A DNA stretch of 64,000 bases, from assembly GCF_005937985.2 (NCBI RefSeq), contig NZ_CP042172.1, forward strand, positions 372,001-436,000, written 5' to 3'. This stretch comes from Arthrobacter sp. KBS0702. GTDB lineage: Bacteria; Actinomycetota; Actinomycetes; Actinomycetales; Micrococcaceae. Below are positions 9,437 through 18,112 of this stretch, piece by piece (position 1 is the stretch's first letter; each line of letters begins with the position of its first letter). A program made the position numbers and the translations under genes. The notes beneath the pieces were generated by a model that was not told the DNA's origin, made no database searches, and saw nothing but the letters and a program-made list of their open reading frames with translations.

Positions 9437-10492
9437 CTACGGGGTGAGCAGGACCTTGATGGCGCGCCGTTCGTCCATCGCCCGGTAGGCCTCGGGAGCC
9501 TCCTCCAGGGGCATCACGACGTCGAACACCCGGCCCGGGTTGATGCTGCCGTCGAGCACGTCGGCCAGCAGTTCCGGGATGTAGGTCCGGGCCGGGGCCA
9601 TGCCGCCGCCGATCGAGATGTTGGTGTCGAAGAGGTAGCGCAGCGGAATCTCGGCGCCGCCCGTGGGCACGCCCACAAAGCCCAGGGCACCGCCCGGGCG
9701 GACACTGTGCAGTGCTTGGTCCATGGATTCCTTGGTGCCGACGCATTCCAGGACGGAATCGGCCAGGACCCCGCCGAGGAGTTCGCGGACCTTGGCGACG
9801 CCGTCCTCCCCGCGCTCGGCCACGATGTCCGTGGCGCCGAACTCGCGGGCGATGGCCTGCCGGTCGGCGTGCCGGGACATGGCGATGATCCGTTCCGCGC
9901 CGAGCCGTTTGGCAGCCAGCACGCCGCAGAGGCCGACGGCGCCGTCGCCCACCACGACCACGGTCCGGCCGGGACCGGCCTTGGCCGCGAGGGCGGCGTG
10001 GTGGCCGGTGGCCATGACGTCGGAGAGGGTCAGCAGGCTGGCGCGGAGGGCGTCGTCGGGATCGGTGACGCCCGGGACCTTGACGAGGGTGGCGTCGGCG
10101 AGCGGGACCCGGACGGCCTGGCCCTGGCCGCCGTCGATCGCGTGCCCGGCGTCGTCCTTGCCGCCCCAGCCGGCCAGGTGGTCGCAGGCCACGGTAACGC
10201 CGTTGACGCACTGCGGGCACTTGCCGCAGCTGACCACAAACGGCGCGATGACCAGGTCGCCCACGGCCAGCTCAGTCACCGCGTCGCCCACGCTTTCCAC
10301 CAGGCCGATGAATTCGTGCCCGATCGCGGAAGGCTTGTGGGTGGGTTTGACCCCGCGGTACGGCCACAGGTCTGAGCCGCAGACGCAGGCAGCGGTGACC
10401 TTGACGACGGCGTCGGTGGGCTGCTGGACGGTGGGGTACTCGCGGTCTTCGACGCGGATGTCGCCGGGTCCGTGGATGATGGTGGCGCGCAT
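9437..10492 (-). CDS. Zinc-dependent alcohol dehydrogenase (MDR superfamily)
   Basis: A 351-residue medium-chain dehydrogenase. The catalytic zinc ligands are visible in CVCGSDLWPYR and AIGHEFIG, the structural-zinc cysteines are in SCGKCPQCVNGVTVAC, and the NAD(P) fold has VVVVGDGAVGLCGVLAAKR. It oxidises an alcohol or reduces an aldehyde; the substrate is not clear. A GGAG site sits 6 bases before the ATG. It stands between the thiolase operon and the small monooxygenase on the same strand, 75-85 bases from each, so it is probably its own unit. Confidence 0.92.
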   Translation of the reverse strand: MRATIIHGPGDIRVEDREYPTVQQPTDAVVKVTAACVCGSDLWPYRGVKPTHKPSAIGHEFIGLVESVGDAVTELAVGDLVIAPFVVSCGKCPQCVNGVTVACDHLAGWGGKDDAGHAIDGGQGQAVRVPLADATLVKVPGVTDPDDALRASLLTLSDVMATGHHAALAAKAGPGRTVVVVGDGAVGLCGVLAAKRLGAERIIAMSRHADRQAIAREFGATDIVAERGEDGVAKVRELLGGVLADSVLECVGTKESMDQALHSVRPGGALGFVGVPTGGAEIPLRYLFDTNISIGGGMAPARTYIPELLADVLDGSINPGRVFDVVMPLEEAPEAYRAMDERRAIKVLLTP

Positions 10493-10576
10493 GGGGTCTC
10501 CTCGCCTGGGGGTGAATGGGGTTAGGCCGATTCTAGTCCTGAACGCCGCTCGCCATGTCCCCCCGCGTTGCTTGCC

Positions 10577-11773
10577 TCAGACGGCTTCAAGCACGCTGAC
10601 GTAGTTCGCAATGCCCACGCCGCCCATGTTCTGCACCGCGGCACGGCGCGGGGCGGCCAGCTGCATGTCCCCGGCGGTGCCGGTGAGCTGCATCGCCGCG
10701 ATGACATGCTGCGAGACGCCGGTGGCCCCGACCGGGTGGCCCTTGGCCTTGAGCCCACCCGAGACGTTGACCGGCAGCTTGCCGTCCTTGAAGACCCAGC
10801 CTTCCTTGACCGCGCGGGCGCCCTGGCCCGGTTCGGTCAGGCCCATGACCTCGTACATCAGCAGTTCGGCGATGGTGAAGCAGTCGTGCACCTCGGCGAA
10901 GTCCAGGTCCTCCAGCCCGACGCCGGCCATGCCCAGGGCCCGCTGCCAGGAGGCGCGGGTGGCGGCAAAGGCGGTGGGGTCGCGGCGGTCGGCGGGAAAG
11001 AAATCGTTCGCCTGGCCGAATCCGGCCAGCCGGACCGGGGCGGTCGCGCCGCCGGTGGGGGCCACGCTGAGGACGACGGCGGCGGCGCCGTCGGAGACGG
11101 GCGAGCAGTCGGTGCGGCGCAGCGGATCGGCGACCATCGGGTTCTTGTCCGAGACCGTCTGGCAGAACTCCTCGCCGAGGTCCTTGCGGAGCTGGGCGTA
11201 CGGGTTGTCCACGCCGTTGCGGTGGTTCTTCGCCGCGATCGAGCCCAAGACGTCGGACAGGTTCCCTGCGCCAGCGCCGTAGCGCTTCTCGTAGTGCTTG
11301 GCTACTTCGGCGAAGAGCCCCGTGAATCCGGTGGTGGAGGGCTTGCCGGCCATGTCGTAGTCCGCGCCGAGCAGGGCGGCGCCCACGACGTCGGCGCCGG
11401 CGTGGGTCATCTTCTCCGCGCCGATCACCAGGACGGTCTTCGCGGTGCCGGCCAGCAGCGACTTGGTGCCCTGCTGGAAGGCGGCCGAGCCGGAGGCGCA
11501 GGCGTTCTCGACCCGGGTGGACGGGACGTTGGACAGCTGCTCCGAGACCTGCAGCGCGAGGGAGGACGGGAACGCCAGCGGCATCATGCCGGAGTTGAAC
11601 TGGCCGAGATAGATTTCGTCGATCTGGCCCGGTTCGATCCCTGCGTTGCCGATCGCCTCGGTGGCGACCTGGACGATCAGGGATTCGAGCGTCTCGTCGG
11701 TGAGCTTGCCGAAGCGGCTGTGGCCCCAGCCGGTGAGCAGGACATCTTTGCCAAACTGGTCCGTGAGGCTCAT
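10577..11773 (-). CDS. Acetyl-CoA acetyltransferase / SCP2-type thiolase
   Basis: A 398-residue thiolase. The acylated cysteine is in [13 protein letters not shown], the catalytic histidine is in [10 protein letters not shown], and the C-terminal motif [13 protein letters not shown] is intact. It cleaves or forms beta-ketoacyl-CoA. The sequence is of the SCP2/lipid-transfer thiolase branch rather than the PcaF type. Its ATG overlaps the CoA-transferase B stop by 4 bases (ATGA), so it is translationally coupled as the last gene of the IclR-controlled operon. Together they would activate a 3-oxoacid and split it to acetyl-CoA plus a shorter acyl-CoA. Confidence 0.9.
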   Translation of the reverse strand: MSLTDQFGKDVLLTGWGHSRFGKLTDETLESLIVQVATEAIGNAGIEPGQIDEIYLGQFNSGMMPLAFPSSLALQVSEQLSNVPSTRVENACASGSAAFQQGTKSLLAGTAKTVLVIGAEKMTHAGADVVGAALLGADYDMAGKPSTTGFTGLFAEVAKHYEKRYGAGAGNLSDVLGSIAAKNHRNGVDNPYAQLRKDLGEEFCQTVSDKNPMVADPLRRTDCSPVSDGAAAVVLSVAPTGGATAPVRLAGFGQANDFFPADRRDPTAFAATRASWQRALGMAGVGLEDLDFAEVHDCFTIAELLMYEVMGLTEPGQGARAVKEGWVFKDGKLPVNVSGGLKAKGHPVGATGVSQHVIAAMQLTGTAGDMQLAAPRRAAVQNMGGVGIANYVSVLEAV

Positions 11774-12468
11774 GCCGTGGCTTCTTCGAGGGCGGCGGCT
11801 GCGTCGTTTTCCAGTTCGACGTCGAACTCCGCCTCGGTCTTCTCGCGGATCTCCTCCACCGTGACGCCGGGGGCGAGGCGGGTCAGCGTGAGCCGGCGGG
11901 CGCCGCCTGCGTCTTCGACGTTCTTCGCGAGGTCAAAGACCGCGAGGTCGCTGATGATCCGGTCCACGCAGCTGAGCCCGGTGAGCGGCAGGGTGCATTC
12001 CTTGACGATCTTGGCGGTGCCATCCTTGGCGTTGTGCTCGGTGAGGACCACAACGCGCGGGGTGCCGGCGACGAGGTCCATCGCGCCGCCCATGCCCTTG
12101 ACCATCTTGCCGGGGATGGTCCAGTTCGCGAGGTCGCCGGCGCCGGAGACCTGCATGGCACCCAGGATGGCGACCTTGACGTGGCCGCCGCGGATCATGC
12201 CGAAGGAGGTGGCGGAGTCGAAGATGCTGCCGCCGGGCAGGACCGTGACGGTCTGCTTGCCGGCGTTGATCAGATCCGCGTCCTCTTCGCCCTCGTAGGG
12301 GAACGGGCCCATGCCGAGCAGGCCGTTCTCGCTCTGCAGCACGACGCGGACACCCTCGCGCAGGTTGTTGGCGACGAGCGTGGGGATGCCAATGCCGAGG
12401 TTGACGTAATCGCCGTCGTTGAGTTCTTCGGCCGCGATGGCGGCCATTTCATTCCGGGTCCAAGCCAT
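11770..12468 (-). CDS. 3-oxoacid CoA-transferase subunit B
   Basis: A 232-residue beta subunit beginning [16 protein letters not shown], with the catalytic glutamate in [14 protein letters not shown] and the strand [12 protein letters not shown]. It pairs with subunit A, encoded 43 bases upstream, to move CoA between an acyl-CoA donor and a 3-oxoacid (succinyl-CoA:acetoacetate or 3-oxoadipate types). GGAG precedes the start. Which 3-oxoacid is used cannot be decided from sequence; the SCP2-type thiolase and the absence of other aromatic-degradation genes favour neither clearly. Confidence 0.92.
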   Translation of the reverse strand: MAWTRNEMAAIAAEELNDGDYVNLGIGIPTLVANNLREGVRVVLQSENGLLGMGPFPYEGEEDADLINAGKQTVTVLPGGSIFDSATSFGMIRGGHVKVAILGAMQVSGAGDLANWTIPGKMVKGMGGAMDLVAGTPRVVVLTEHNAKDGTAKIVKECTLPLTGLSCVDRIISDLAVFDLAKNVEDAGGARRLTLTRLAPGVTVEEIREKTEAEFDVELENDAAAALEEATA

Positions 12469-12511
12469 GATGTTTCTCCTGAAAAGTGTGGGTGGCGGCG
12501 CTCAGGCCGGA

Positions 12512-13243
12512 TTAGACGGTGACGGCGGCCGCTTCGGACGCCTCGGTGCGGGGGCGGACCGTCCGCTGTTCGATGTCCTTGATGCGGTTGCTGGCCCGGA
12601 CCAGGCGCTGGACGAACACGCCCGGCGTGACGATGTGGTTCGGGTCCAGCTGGCCGGGTTCGACGATCACCTCGGCTTCGGCCACAGTGACGGCGCCGGC
12701 GGTGGCGACCACCGGGTTGAAGTTCTGCGCGGTGTAGCGGTAGATGAGGTTTCCGTCGGTGTCGGCGGTGTGCGCGTGCACCAGGGCGACGTCGGCTTTG
12801 ATGGCGCGCTCCTGGAGGTAGGTTTCGCCGTCGAACTCCGCGAGCGGCTTGCCTTCGGCGACGAGGGTGCCGACGCCGGTCTTGGTGTAGAAGGCCGGGA
12901 TGCCGGCACCGCCGGCGCGGAGGCGCTCGGCGAGGGTTCCCTGCGGGGTGAACTCGACTTCCAGCTTGCCGGCTAGGTACTGCTCGGCGAAGAGCTTGTT
13001 TTCGCCGACGTAGGAGGCGATGACCTTGCGGACCTGGCCGGCCTCGATCAGCACGCCGAGGCCCTTGCCGTCGACGCCCATGTTGTTGGAGACCACGGTG
13101 AGATCCTTGACGCCGGAATCGCGTACCGCCTCGATCAGGTCGGCCGGAATGCCGCTGAGGCCGAAGCCTCCGACGGCGAGCGTCATGCCGTCCCGAAGCA
13201 CGTCCTGCAGCGCGGCGGCCGCGCTGGATTTCACCTTTGACAT
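12512..13243 (-). CDS. 3-oxoacid CoA-transferase subunit A
   Basis: A 243-residue alpha subunit. The start at 13243 (MSKVKSSAAAALQDVL) is fixed by GAGGAG 6 bases upstream. The family pattern VGGFGLSGIPADLIEAV is near residue 25, followed by VVSNNMGVDGKGLG. It is the first gene of the operon with subunit B and the thiolase. The upstream region contains a TTGACA/TAGGCT promoter and two TCCAC-N3-GTGGA sites shared with the divergent iclR gene, which implies direct control by that regulator. Confidence 0.93.
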   Translation of the reverse strand: MSKVKSSAAAALQDVLRDGMTLAVGGFGLSGIPADLIEAVRDSGVKDLTVVSNNMGVDGKGLGVLIEAGQVRKVIASYVGENKLFAEQYLAGKLEVEFTPQGTLAERLRAGGAGIPAFYTKTGVGTLVAEGKPLAEFDGETYLQERAIKADVALVHAHTADTDGNLIYRYTAQNFNPVVATAGAVTVAEAEVIVEPGQLDPNHIVTPGVFVQRLVRASNRIKDIEQRTVRPRTEASEAAAVTV

Positions 13244-13304
13244 TTGCATCTCCTCATTGAGCTGATGGTCCCCGGAGGCCGGTGTCCGGGGCCTGCTTCC
13301 ACGA

Positions 13305-13437
13305 TCCACGTTGTGGACTGTTTGCCTGATGAAGGAGCCTATGGTGTGGTGTGGAGCACTGTCAACGCCAAAATTCTCCGAAATCCAGTGCATTTTTACA
13401 GTGTGGACGCTAGGCTGGACACTGTCCACATTGTGGA
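13305..13437. promoter_or_regulatory. Paired IclR-type operator sites
   Basis: Two copies of TCCAC-N3-GTGGA occur at 13305-13317 (middle GTT) and 13425-13437 (middle ATT), 120 bases apart. Next to the second is a further dyad, CAGTGT...ACACTG, at 13399-13424. They flank the operon promoter in the divergent iclR intergenic region. The matching sequence and placement make them likely sites for the adjacent IclR protein. Confidence 0.6.
13336..13365 (-). promoter_or_regulatory. Candidate promoter of the CoA-transferase/thiolase operon
   Basis: On the complement, TTGACA (plus 13360-13365) and TAGGCT (13336-13341) are 18 bases apart, about 95 bases before the subunit A start. The downstream operator at 13305-13317 would lie in the early transcribed region. 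Confidence 0.55.
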
Positions 13438-13483
13438 TGATGAAGTGGATGTCCGGGTAGGTTGATCCGTAATTGCGAGGAAA

Positions 13484-14257
13484 ATGATGACTGTCCCCGT
13501 GCAGGGCGCCCAGGTTGTGAGCCGCGTCGCGGCCCTGTTGAGGATCGTGGGCCGGAAACCGGAAGGCTCCCCGCTCGTGGAGCTGGTCCGCGAATCAGGG
13601 CTCACGCGCCCCACCGCGCACCGGCTGCTGACCTCCCTGGCCGCCGAAGGCCTGCTGGACCAGGACCCACACAGCGGCAACTGGGTGCTCGGCCCGGAGA
13701 TCCTGCTGATGGGTTCGGTGGCGTCGGCGCGCTTCCCCTTGGAGGACATCGCCCGCCCCAGCCTGCGCCGGCTGGCCGAGGAGACCGGCGAGAGCGCCTT
13801 CTTTTCCATCCGCCGCGGCGCCGAGACCGTATGCCTGCTCCGGGAGGAAGGCAGCTTCCCGGTGCGCTCGTTCGTGCTGCACGAAGGCGTCCGATTCCCG
13901 CTGGGCGTCGCGTCCGCGGGGACCGCCATCATGGCCTTCCTGCCCGCGGCGGAGCAGGAGGAGCTGCTGGCCGGCTGGGCCGCCCACGCGGGCAGTTTCG
14001 CCGCCGCGCACACGGAGGACCTGGTCCGGGCGAACCTGGAGGCCACGCGGCAGGCCGGCTACTCGGTCAACCCCGGCCTGGTCCTGGAAGGCAGCTGGGG
14101 GATGGGCGCCGCCGTCTTCGACCAACGCGGCCGGCCCGCCTGGGCGCTGTCCCTCACCGGAATCGAACCCCGCTTCCGCGAGGACCGCCGCGACTACCTG
14201 GGGCGGCTGCTGATGGACGAAGCGCACCGGATCTCCCTGCAGCTGCAGGGCAGCTAA
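13484..14257 (+). CDS. IclR-family transcriptional regulator
   Basis: A 257-residue regulator. The N-terminal winged helix-turn-helix (about residues 10-70, GLTRPTAHRLLTSLAAEGLL) is followed by the IclR effector domain (about 80-250; RRGAETVCLLREEG, FPLGVASAGTAIMAFLP). Two adjacent ATGs (13484 and 13487) follow GAGGAAA; 13487 has the better spacing, so the protein may be one residue shorter. It is divergent from the CoA-transferase/thiolase operon and most likely senses its substrate or an acyl-CoA intermediate. Family members act as repressors or activators; which applies here is not shown. Confidence 0.93.
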   Translation: MMTVPVQGAQVVSRVAALLRIVGRKPEGSPLVELVRESGLTRPTAHRLLTSLAAEGLLDQDPHSGNWVLGPEILLMGSVASARFPLEDIARPSLRRLAEETGESAFFSIRRGAETVCLLREEGSFPVRSFVLHEGVRFPLGVASAGTAIMAFLPAAEQEELLAGWAAHAGSFAAAHTEDLVRANLEATRQAGYSVNPGLVLEGSWGMGAAVFDQRGRPAWALSLTGIEPRFREDRRDYLGRLLMDEAHRISLQLQGS

Positions 14258-14311
14258 GCCGGACCTGCCGGGACGTCTCGACAAACCGGCTCCCGCGGGC
14301 CACGATGGGAA

Positions 14312-14329
14312 ATGCAGCCGCGGCTGCAT
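14312..14329. repeat. Perfect 18-bp palindrome between iclR and the cupredoxin gene
   Basis: ATGCAGCCGCGGCTGCAT is exactly self-complementary with no loop. Without a loop it is a better protein-binding dyad than a terminator. The remaining bases of the 282-bp gap (14258-14539) hold only short unconvincing reading frames. Confidence 0.5.
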
Positions 14330-14539
14330 GCGCAGACACAGCGCCTACTCCTTAGTCCGGGTGGCGCGTCTGGCCCAAAAACTACTTCCCCGCCTTGATG
14401 CTGGGGGACTGGGAGCAGGAGAAGAGCGCGGCGGACGCAGTCCAGGCCGGAGCCAACCGGCGTCGCCAGCGGCGACGACGGCGCACCTAACTAGCCGGTT
14501 CCCCGGCTGCTTGCCTCCAGCCAAGAAGGAATGAGTCTC

Positions 14540-15505
14540 ATGACTCGCCAAACTCAAATACACCATGCGCCGCGTTTGCTGCGCCTCCTCATTGCCTTCG
14601 CCGCCGCCCTGGTGCTGCCGGCCGCCGTCAGCGGCGCCGCCACCGCCGACGGCGGAAAATCAACCCGAACATGGACGGTCCAGGTCGGGTCCGAATCCTC
14701 GGACCAAGCCATCCAAGGCATGGCGTTCCTGCCCGAAAACATCTACGTGAACGCGGGCGACAAGGTCACCTGGCGGGCCAACTCCGCTGAAATCCACACC
14801 GTGACGTTCCTCGCCGAGGGCCAGTCCCTGGAATCCACGCAGCCCTTCGACCCCGCGGTTCCGGAGGACGTCAACCAGATGGGCGGCAAGGACTATGACG
14901 GACACTCGTATTACAACTCCGGCGTGATGACCAACGTGTCCAACAGCGGGTTCAACCAGGTCAAGAAGTACACCCTGGCGTTCCCGAACGAGGGCGACTT
15001 CACCTACTACTGCCTGGTCCACGGCATGGCCATGAAAGGCACGGTCCATGTGCGGGCGGCGGGAACGGACTACCCGTACCGCCAGTCGCAGTACGACCAC
15101 CAGGCAGAGAAGCAGGAACGGGCCATCCTGCGCGACGGACACCGGCAGTGGGACGCCGCCCGCGACCAGACGGACAAGCACACCGTGATCGCCGGAACCG
15201 ATAACGGCACCTCGATGGTGATGCGCTTTATCCACCAGAAGATCGAAGTCCGCGTGGGCGAGACGGTGACGTTCGTCAACAACGGCATGGGTGCCCCGCA
15301 CACCGTCACTTTTGGCAAGGAACCGGCAAATTTCTTCGCCCCGCTCGGCGATCCGACCCAATTCAGCGGAGGGGACCTGAACTCGGGGATCATGCCGCCG
15401 GGGACGAAGTTCACCGTGACCTTCACCAAGGCTGGCGAGTTCGACTACATCTGCGCCCTGCACGACTTCATGGGCATGAAGGGAACGGTGGAAGTCCGGA
15501 AGTGA
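14540..15505 (+). CDS. Secreted double-domain cupredoxin (blue copper protein)
   Basis: A 321-residue exported protein. The start at 14540 is preferred over the ATG 9 bases earlier, because AAGAAGGA then has proper spacing. A Sec signal runs to about residue 35 (LLIAFAAALVLPAAVSGAA). Two plastocyanin-like domains follow. In the first, copper ligands are the His of EIHTVTF and the set in YYCLVHGMAMKG; in the second, PHTVTFG and YICALHDFMGMKG. Both keep Cys, His and Met, so both could bind type 1 copper. It probably carries or transfers electrons at the cell surface. No oxidase partner is adjacent, so the partner is unknown. Confidence 0.9.
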   Translation: MTRQTQIHHAPRLLRLLIAFAAALVLPAAVSGAATADGGKSTRTWTVQVGSESSDQAIQGMAFLPENIYVNAGDKVTWRANSAEIHTVTFLAEGQSLESTQPFDPAVPEDVNQMGGKDYDGHSYYNSGVMTNVSNSGFNQVKKYTLAFPNEGDFTYYCLVHGMAMKGTVHVRAAGTDYPYRQSQYDHQAEKQERAILRDGHRQWDAARDQTDKHTVIAGTDNGTSMVMRFIHQKIEVRVGETVTFVNNGMGAPHTVTFGKEPANFFAPLGDPTQFSGGDLNSGIMPPGTKFTVTFTKAGEFDYICALHDFMGMKGTVEVRK

Positions 15506-15525
15506 CCAGCCGGCGCACCGGCTGG
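15506..15525 (+). terminator. Hairpin after the cupredoxin gene
   Basis: CCAGCCGG and CCGGCTGG pair around a CGCA loop directly at the cupredoxin stop codon, between convergent genes. Confidence 0.55.
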
Positions 15526-15560
15526 GCGCACCGCCCCGTGACGGTGCCGTTACCGCCCGG

Positions 15561-16385
15561 TTACTGCTTCCACCAGGTGTCGAAGATGGTGACCGGGACG
15601 GTGCGCTTGTGCCGGGTCCGCAGGTATTTCTGCTCGATCAGCTCGGCCGCGGCGTCGGGGACGTCGCGCCCTTCGAGGTAATCGTCGATCGTGTCGTAGC
15701 TCAGACCGAGTTCGTCCTCGTCGGTGCGGCCGGGCTTGTGGTCCAGCAGGTCCGCCGTCGGCACCTTTTCCCAGACCCGGGCCGGGGCGCCGAGTTCCGC
15801 GAGCAGGGCCCGGTTCTGGCGCTTGTTCAGGCCGAACAGTGGGAGGATGTCCGCCCCGCCGTCGCCGTACTTGGTGAAGAAGCCGGTCACGGACTCGGCG
15901 CCGTGGTCGGTGCCGATCACAAGATAGTTGTGCTCGCCGGCCAGCGCGTACTGGGCGATCATGCGGGTGCGGGCCTTCGTGTTGCCCTTGTGGAAGTCGG
16001 AAATCCCGTTTCCCACGGTCTTCTCGAACTCATCCTCGAAGCCGTCCACCGCCGCGGAGATATTGAAGGTCCATTCCGTCTTGGCCCGCACGAAGTCCAG
16101 GGCCGCCTGGGCGTCGTCCTCGTCGTGCTGCACGCCGTAGGGAAGGCGCACGGCCACGAAGTTGGCCTCCACCCCCTCGGCGTCGAGCTCCTCGACCGCC
16201 AGCTGGGCCAGCCGGCCGGCGAGGGAGGAATCCAGGCCACCGGAGATGCCGAGGACGAAACCCCTGGTGTGGCTGGCCTTGAGGTATTCCTTGAGGAACG
16301 TGACGCGTTTGCGCACCTCCCCGGCCGGGTCGATCCGGGGCTGCACGCCCATTTCTTCAATGATCTTCGCCTGGAGTTCACGCAT
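15561..16385 (-). CDS. nadE: NH3-dependent NAD+ synthetase
   Basis: A 274-residue enzyme, the usual length of the short ammonia-dependent NadE. It amidates deamido-NAD with ATP in the last step of NAD synthesis. The PP-loop ATP site [20 protein letters not shown] is at about residues 45-65, [20 protein letters not shown] follows, and the C-terminal [17 protein letters not shown] is typical. The start at [17 protein letters not shown] matches family N-termini; an upstream ATG nine codons earlier looks untranslated. The gene is monocistronic, divergent from the FAD monooxygenase. Confidence 0.96.
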   Translation of the reverse strand: MRELQAKIIEEMGVQPRIDPAGEVRKRVTFLKEYLKASHTRGFVLGISGGLDSSLAGRLAQLAVEELDAEGVEANFVAVRLPYGVQHDEDDAQAALDFVRAKTEWTFNISAAVDGFEDEFEKTVGNGISDFHKGNTKARTRMIAQYALAGEHNYLVIGTDHGAESVTGFFTKYGDGGADILPLFGLNKRQNRALLAELGAPARVWEKVPTADLLDHKPGRTDEDELGLSYDTIDDYLEGRDVPDAAAELIEQKYLRTRHKRTVPVTIFDTWWKQ

Positions 16386-16512
16386 GCCTCTCAGCCTAGC
16401 CAGCAGTGTCAATCAGGCTCAACCGCATCCGCCGTTCCGGCGTCGCGGATTGCGGTCGGTGCGGTGCAAAATACCCTCCCGTTCCAGCCCATTCGAGGCG
16501 TAGCGTATGGCC

Positions 16513-17766
16513 ATGGAGAAGACGGGATGCGCGGTGGTGGGCGGCGGCCCGGCCGGCATGATGCTCGGCCTGCTGCTGGCCCGGGCCGGCGTGCAGGTGA
16601 CGGTCCTGGAGAAACATGCAGACTTCCTGCGCGATTTCCGCGGCGACACCGTGCACCCCTCCACGGTCCGTCTGATCGACGAACTCGGCCTCGGCCAGGA
16701 GTTCCGCCAGCTGCCGCAGAGCCGGCTGAAAAGTGTCGTGTTCCCGGTTCCGGACGGACCCCCGGTGACCATGGGCGACTTTGACGCGCTGCCCTCGCCG
16801 TACAACTACATCGCCATGATGCCGCAATGGGACTTTCTGAACTTCCTGGCCCGCGCCGCTGCCGAGGAACCGGGATTTACCTTGCTCATGAGCCACTCGG
16901 CCACCGCCCTGATGCGGGACGGAGGCCGGGTCCGCGGCGTCCGCCTGCGCACGCCGGACGGGGCGCAGGCCGATCTGCAGGCGGACCTGGTGGTCGCCAC
17001 GGACGGACGCCATTCCGTGCTGCGTGCCGCCGCCGGGCTGGCGCCGAAGGAGTTCCCGGTGCCCTTCGACACCTGGTGGTTCCGGCTGCCCCGGCATCCC
17101 AACGAAGCCGGCGAGGTGGCCGGGCTGGTTCCCGCGTTCGGCCCCGGGGAGGCACTCGTGGGCCTGACCCGCACCGACTACTACCAGATGGGCTACCTTG
17201 CGCCGAAGGGCACCGACGCCCGGATCCGCGCGGAGGGCGTCGAGGGCTTCCGACGCCGGATCGCGGCGCTCCGCCCCGACCTCGCCGACCGCGTTGACGC
17301 CATCCGTTCCCTGGATGACCTGCACTGGCTCGACGTGCGCCTGGACCGGTTGCAGTCCTGGCACATCAACGGCCTGCTCTGCATCGGAGACGCCGCGCAC
17401 GCGATGTCCCCGGCCGGCGGCGTCGGGATCAACCTCGCCGTCCAGGATGCCGTTGCGGCGGCCGAGCTGCTGGCGCCCGCCCTGCTCCGGGGCCGGGTCA
17501 GCGCCGCAGACCTACGACGCGTCGAACGACGGCGGCGGCCACCCACCGTCGTTGTGCAGACCGCGCAGCGGCTCATGCACCGGGCCGTCTTCGGCCCCAT
17601 CATGGCCGGTAAACGGACAAAGTTTCCGGCCGCGGCCCTCTTTGTGGCCCGGCGCGTTCCCGCGGTCCGCAGAATCATTCCGCGGCTCATCGGCTTCGGG
17701 CCGCGGCCCGAACACGCTCCGGCGTTCGCGCGGCGCGTCGGGTCCGCGCCGCAGCCCCAGCCGTAG
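16513..17766 (+). CDS. FAD-dependent monooxygenase (PHBH/UbiH family)
   Basis: A 417-residue flavoprotein hydroxylase. The Rossmann motif CAVVGGGPAGMMLGLLLARA opens the protein, DGRHSVLRAAAGL is the mid motif, and CIGDAAHAMSPAGGVGINLA is the FAD ribityl-binding motif. It likely hydroxylates an aromatic or polyketide-like ring with NAD(P)H. The ATG at 16513 is preferred over the one at 16507 because TAGCGT (16501-16506) then lies 6 bases away, matching other leaderless starts in the window. No pathway partners adjoin, so the substrate is open. Confidence 0.87.
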   Translation: MEKTGCAVVGGGPAGMMLGLLLARAGVQVTVLEKHADFLRDFRGDTVHPSTVRLIDELGLGQEFRQLPQSRLKSVVFPVPDGPPVTMGDFDALPSPYNYIAMMPQWDFLNFLARAAAEEPGFTLLMSHSATALMRDGGRVRGVRLRTPDGAQADLQADLVVATDGRHSVLRAAAGLAPKEFPVPFDTWWFRLPRHPNEAGEVAGLVPAFGPGEALVGLTRTDYYQMGYLAPKGTDARIRAEGVEGFRRRIAALRPDLADRVDAIRSLDDLHWLDVRLDRLQSWHINGLLCIGDAAHAMSPAGGVGINLAVQDAVAAAELLAPALLRGRVSAADLRRVERRRRPPTVVVQTAQRLMHRAVFGPIMAGKRTKFPAAALFVARRVPAVRRIIPRLIGFGPRPEHAPAFARRVGSAPQPQP

Positions 17767-17784
17767 CTCCCCGGCCCCTCGTTT

Positions 17785-17830
17785 GCTCCGAAACGGCCCT
17801 TTTCGACCCCCGAAACGGCAGTCTTGGAGC
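17785..17830. terminator. Weak dyad between the FAD monooxygenase and ACP operon
   Basis: GCTCC (17785-17789) pairs with GGAGC (17826-17830), with imperfect pairing inside and two direct copies of CCGAAACGGC (17789-17798 and 17810-17819). It lies between convergent genes, so a bidirectional terminator is plausible but not well formed. Confidence 0.3.
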
Positions 17831-17842
17831 AGCGGATGCGCC

Positions 17843-18085
17843 TCAGCCGTGCGCGGCGAGGTAGCTGATCAGGCCGTCGACGGTGGCGACGGCGGGGTAG
17901 TCCCGCTCCGGGATGTCGACGCCGGTGGCCGTGTCGATGGTTTCCACCAGCCGCAGGAAGTCCAGCGAGTCGAGGTCAAGGTCCTGGCGGAGCCGGGAAT
18001 CGCCGCCGACGTCGTCCAGCTCCACGTCGGGCGCGACCTTCCCGAGCGCGGCACGCACCGCGGCCCGGGCATCCTGTTCGTTCAT
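17843..18085 (-). CDS. Acyl carrier protein
   Basis: An 80-residue acidic carrier protein. The phosphopantetheine serine is in RQDLDLDSLDFLRLVE near residue 39, within the normal four-helix layout, and the C-terminus is VDGLISYLAAHG. It is the last gene of the ligase-E1-E2 operon, 27 bases after the E2 stop, and is not next to fatty acid synthase genes, so it is probably a specialised carrier rather than the housekeeping AcpP. How it works with a CoA-dependent dehydrogenase is unknown; it could receive the acyl group from the ligase or from E2. Confidence 0.92.
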   Translation of the reverse strand: MNEQDARAAVRAALGKVAPDVELDDVGGDSRLRQDLDLDSLDFLRLVETIDTATGVDIPERDYPAVATVDGLISYLAAHG

Positions 18086-18112
18086 GGTGTCTCCGTTTTC
18101 ACAGTTCGTCTT

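Noticed and set aside
14328..14534. Short open frames between iclR and the cupredoxin gene, including an Arg-rich 30-residue tail from the ATG near 14397
   Set aside because: No ribosome-binding site, low complexity and no recognised family; perhaps a decayed gene remnant, but not supportable.
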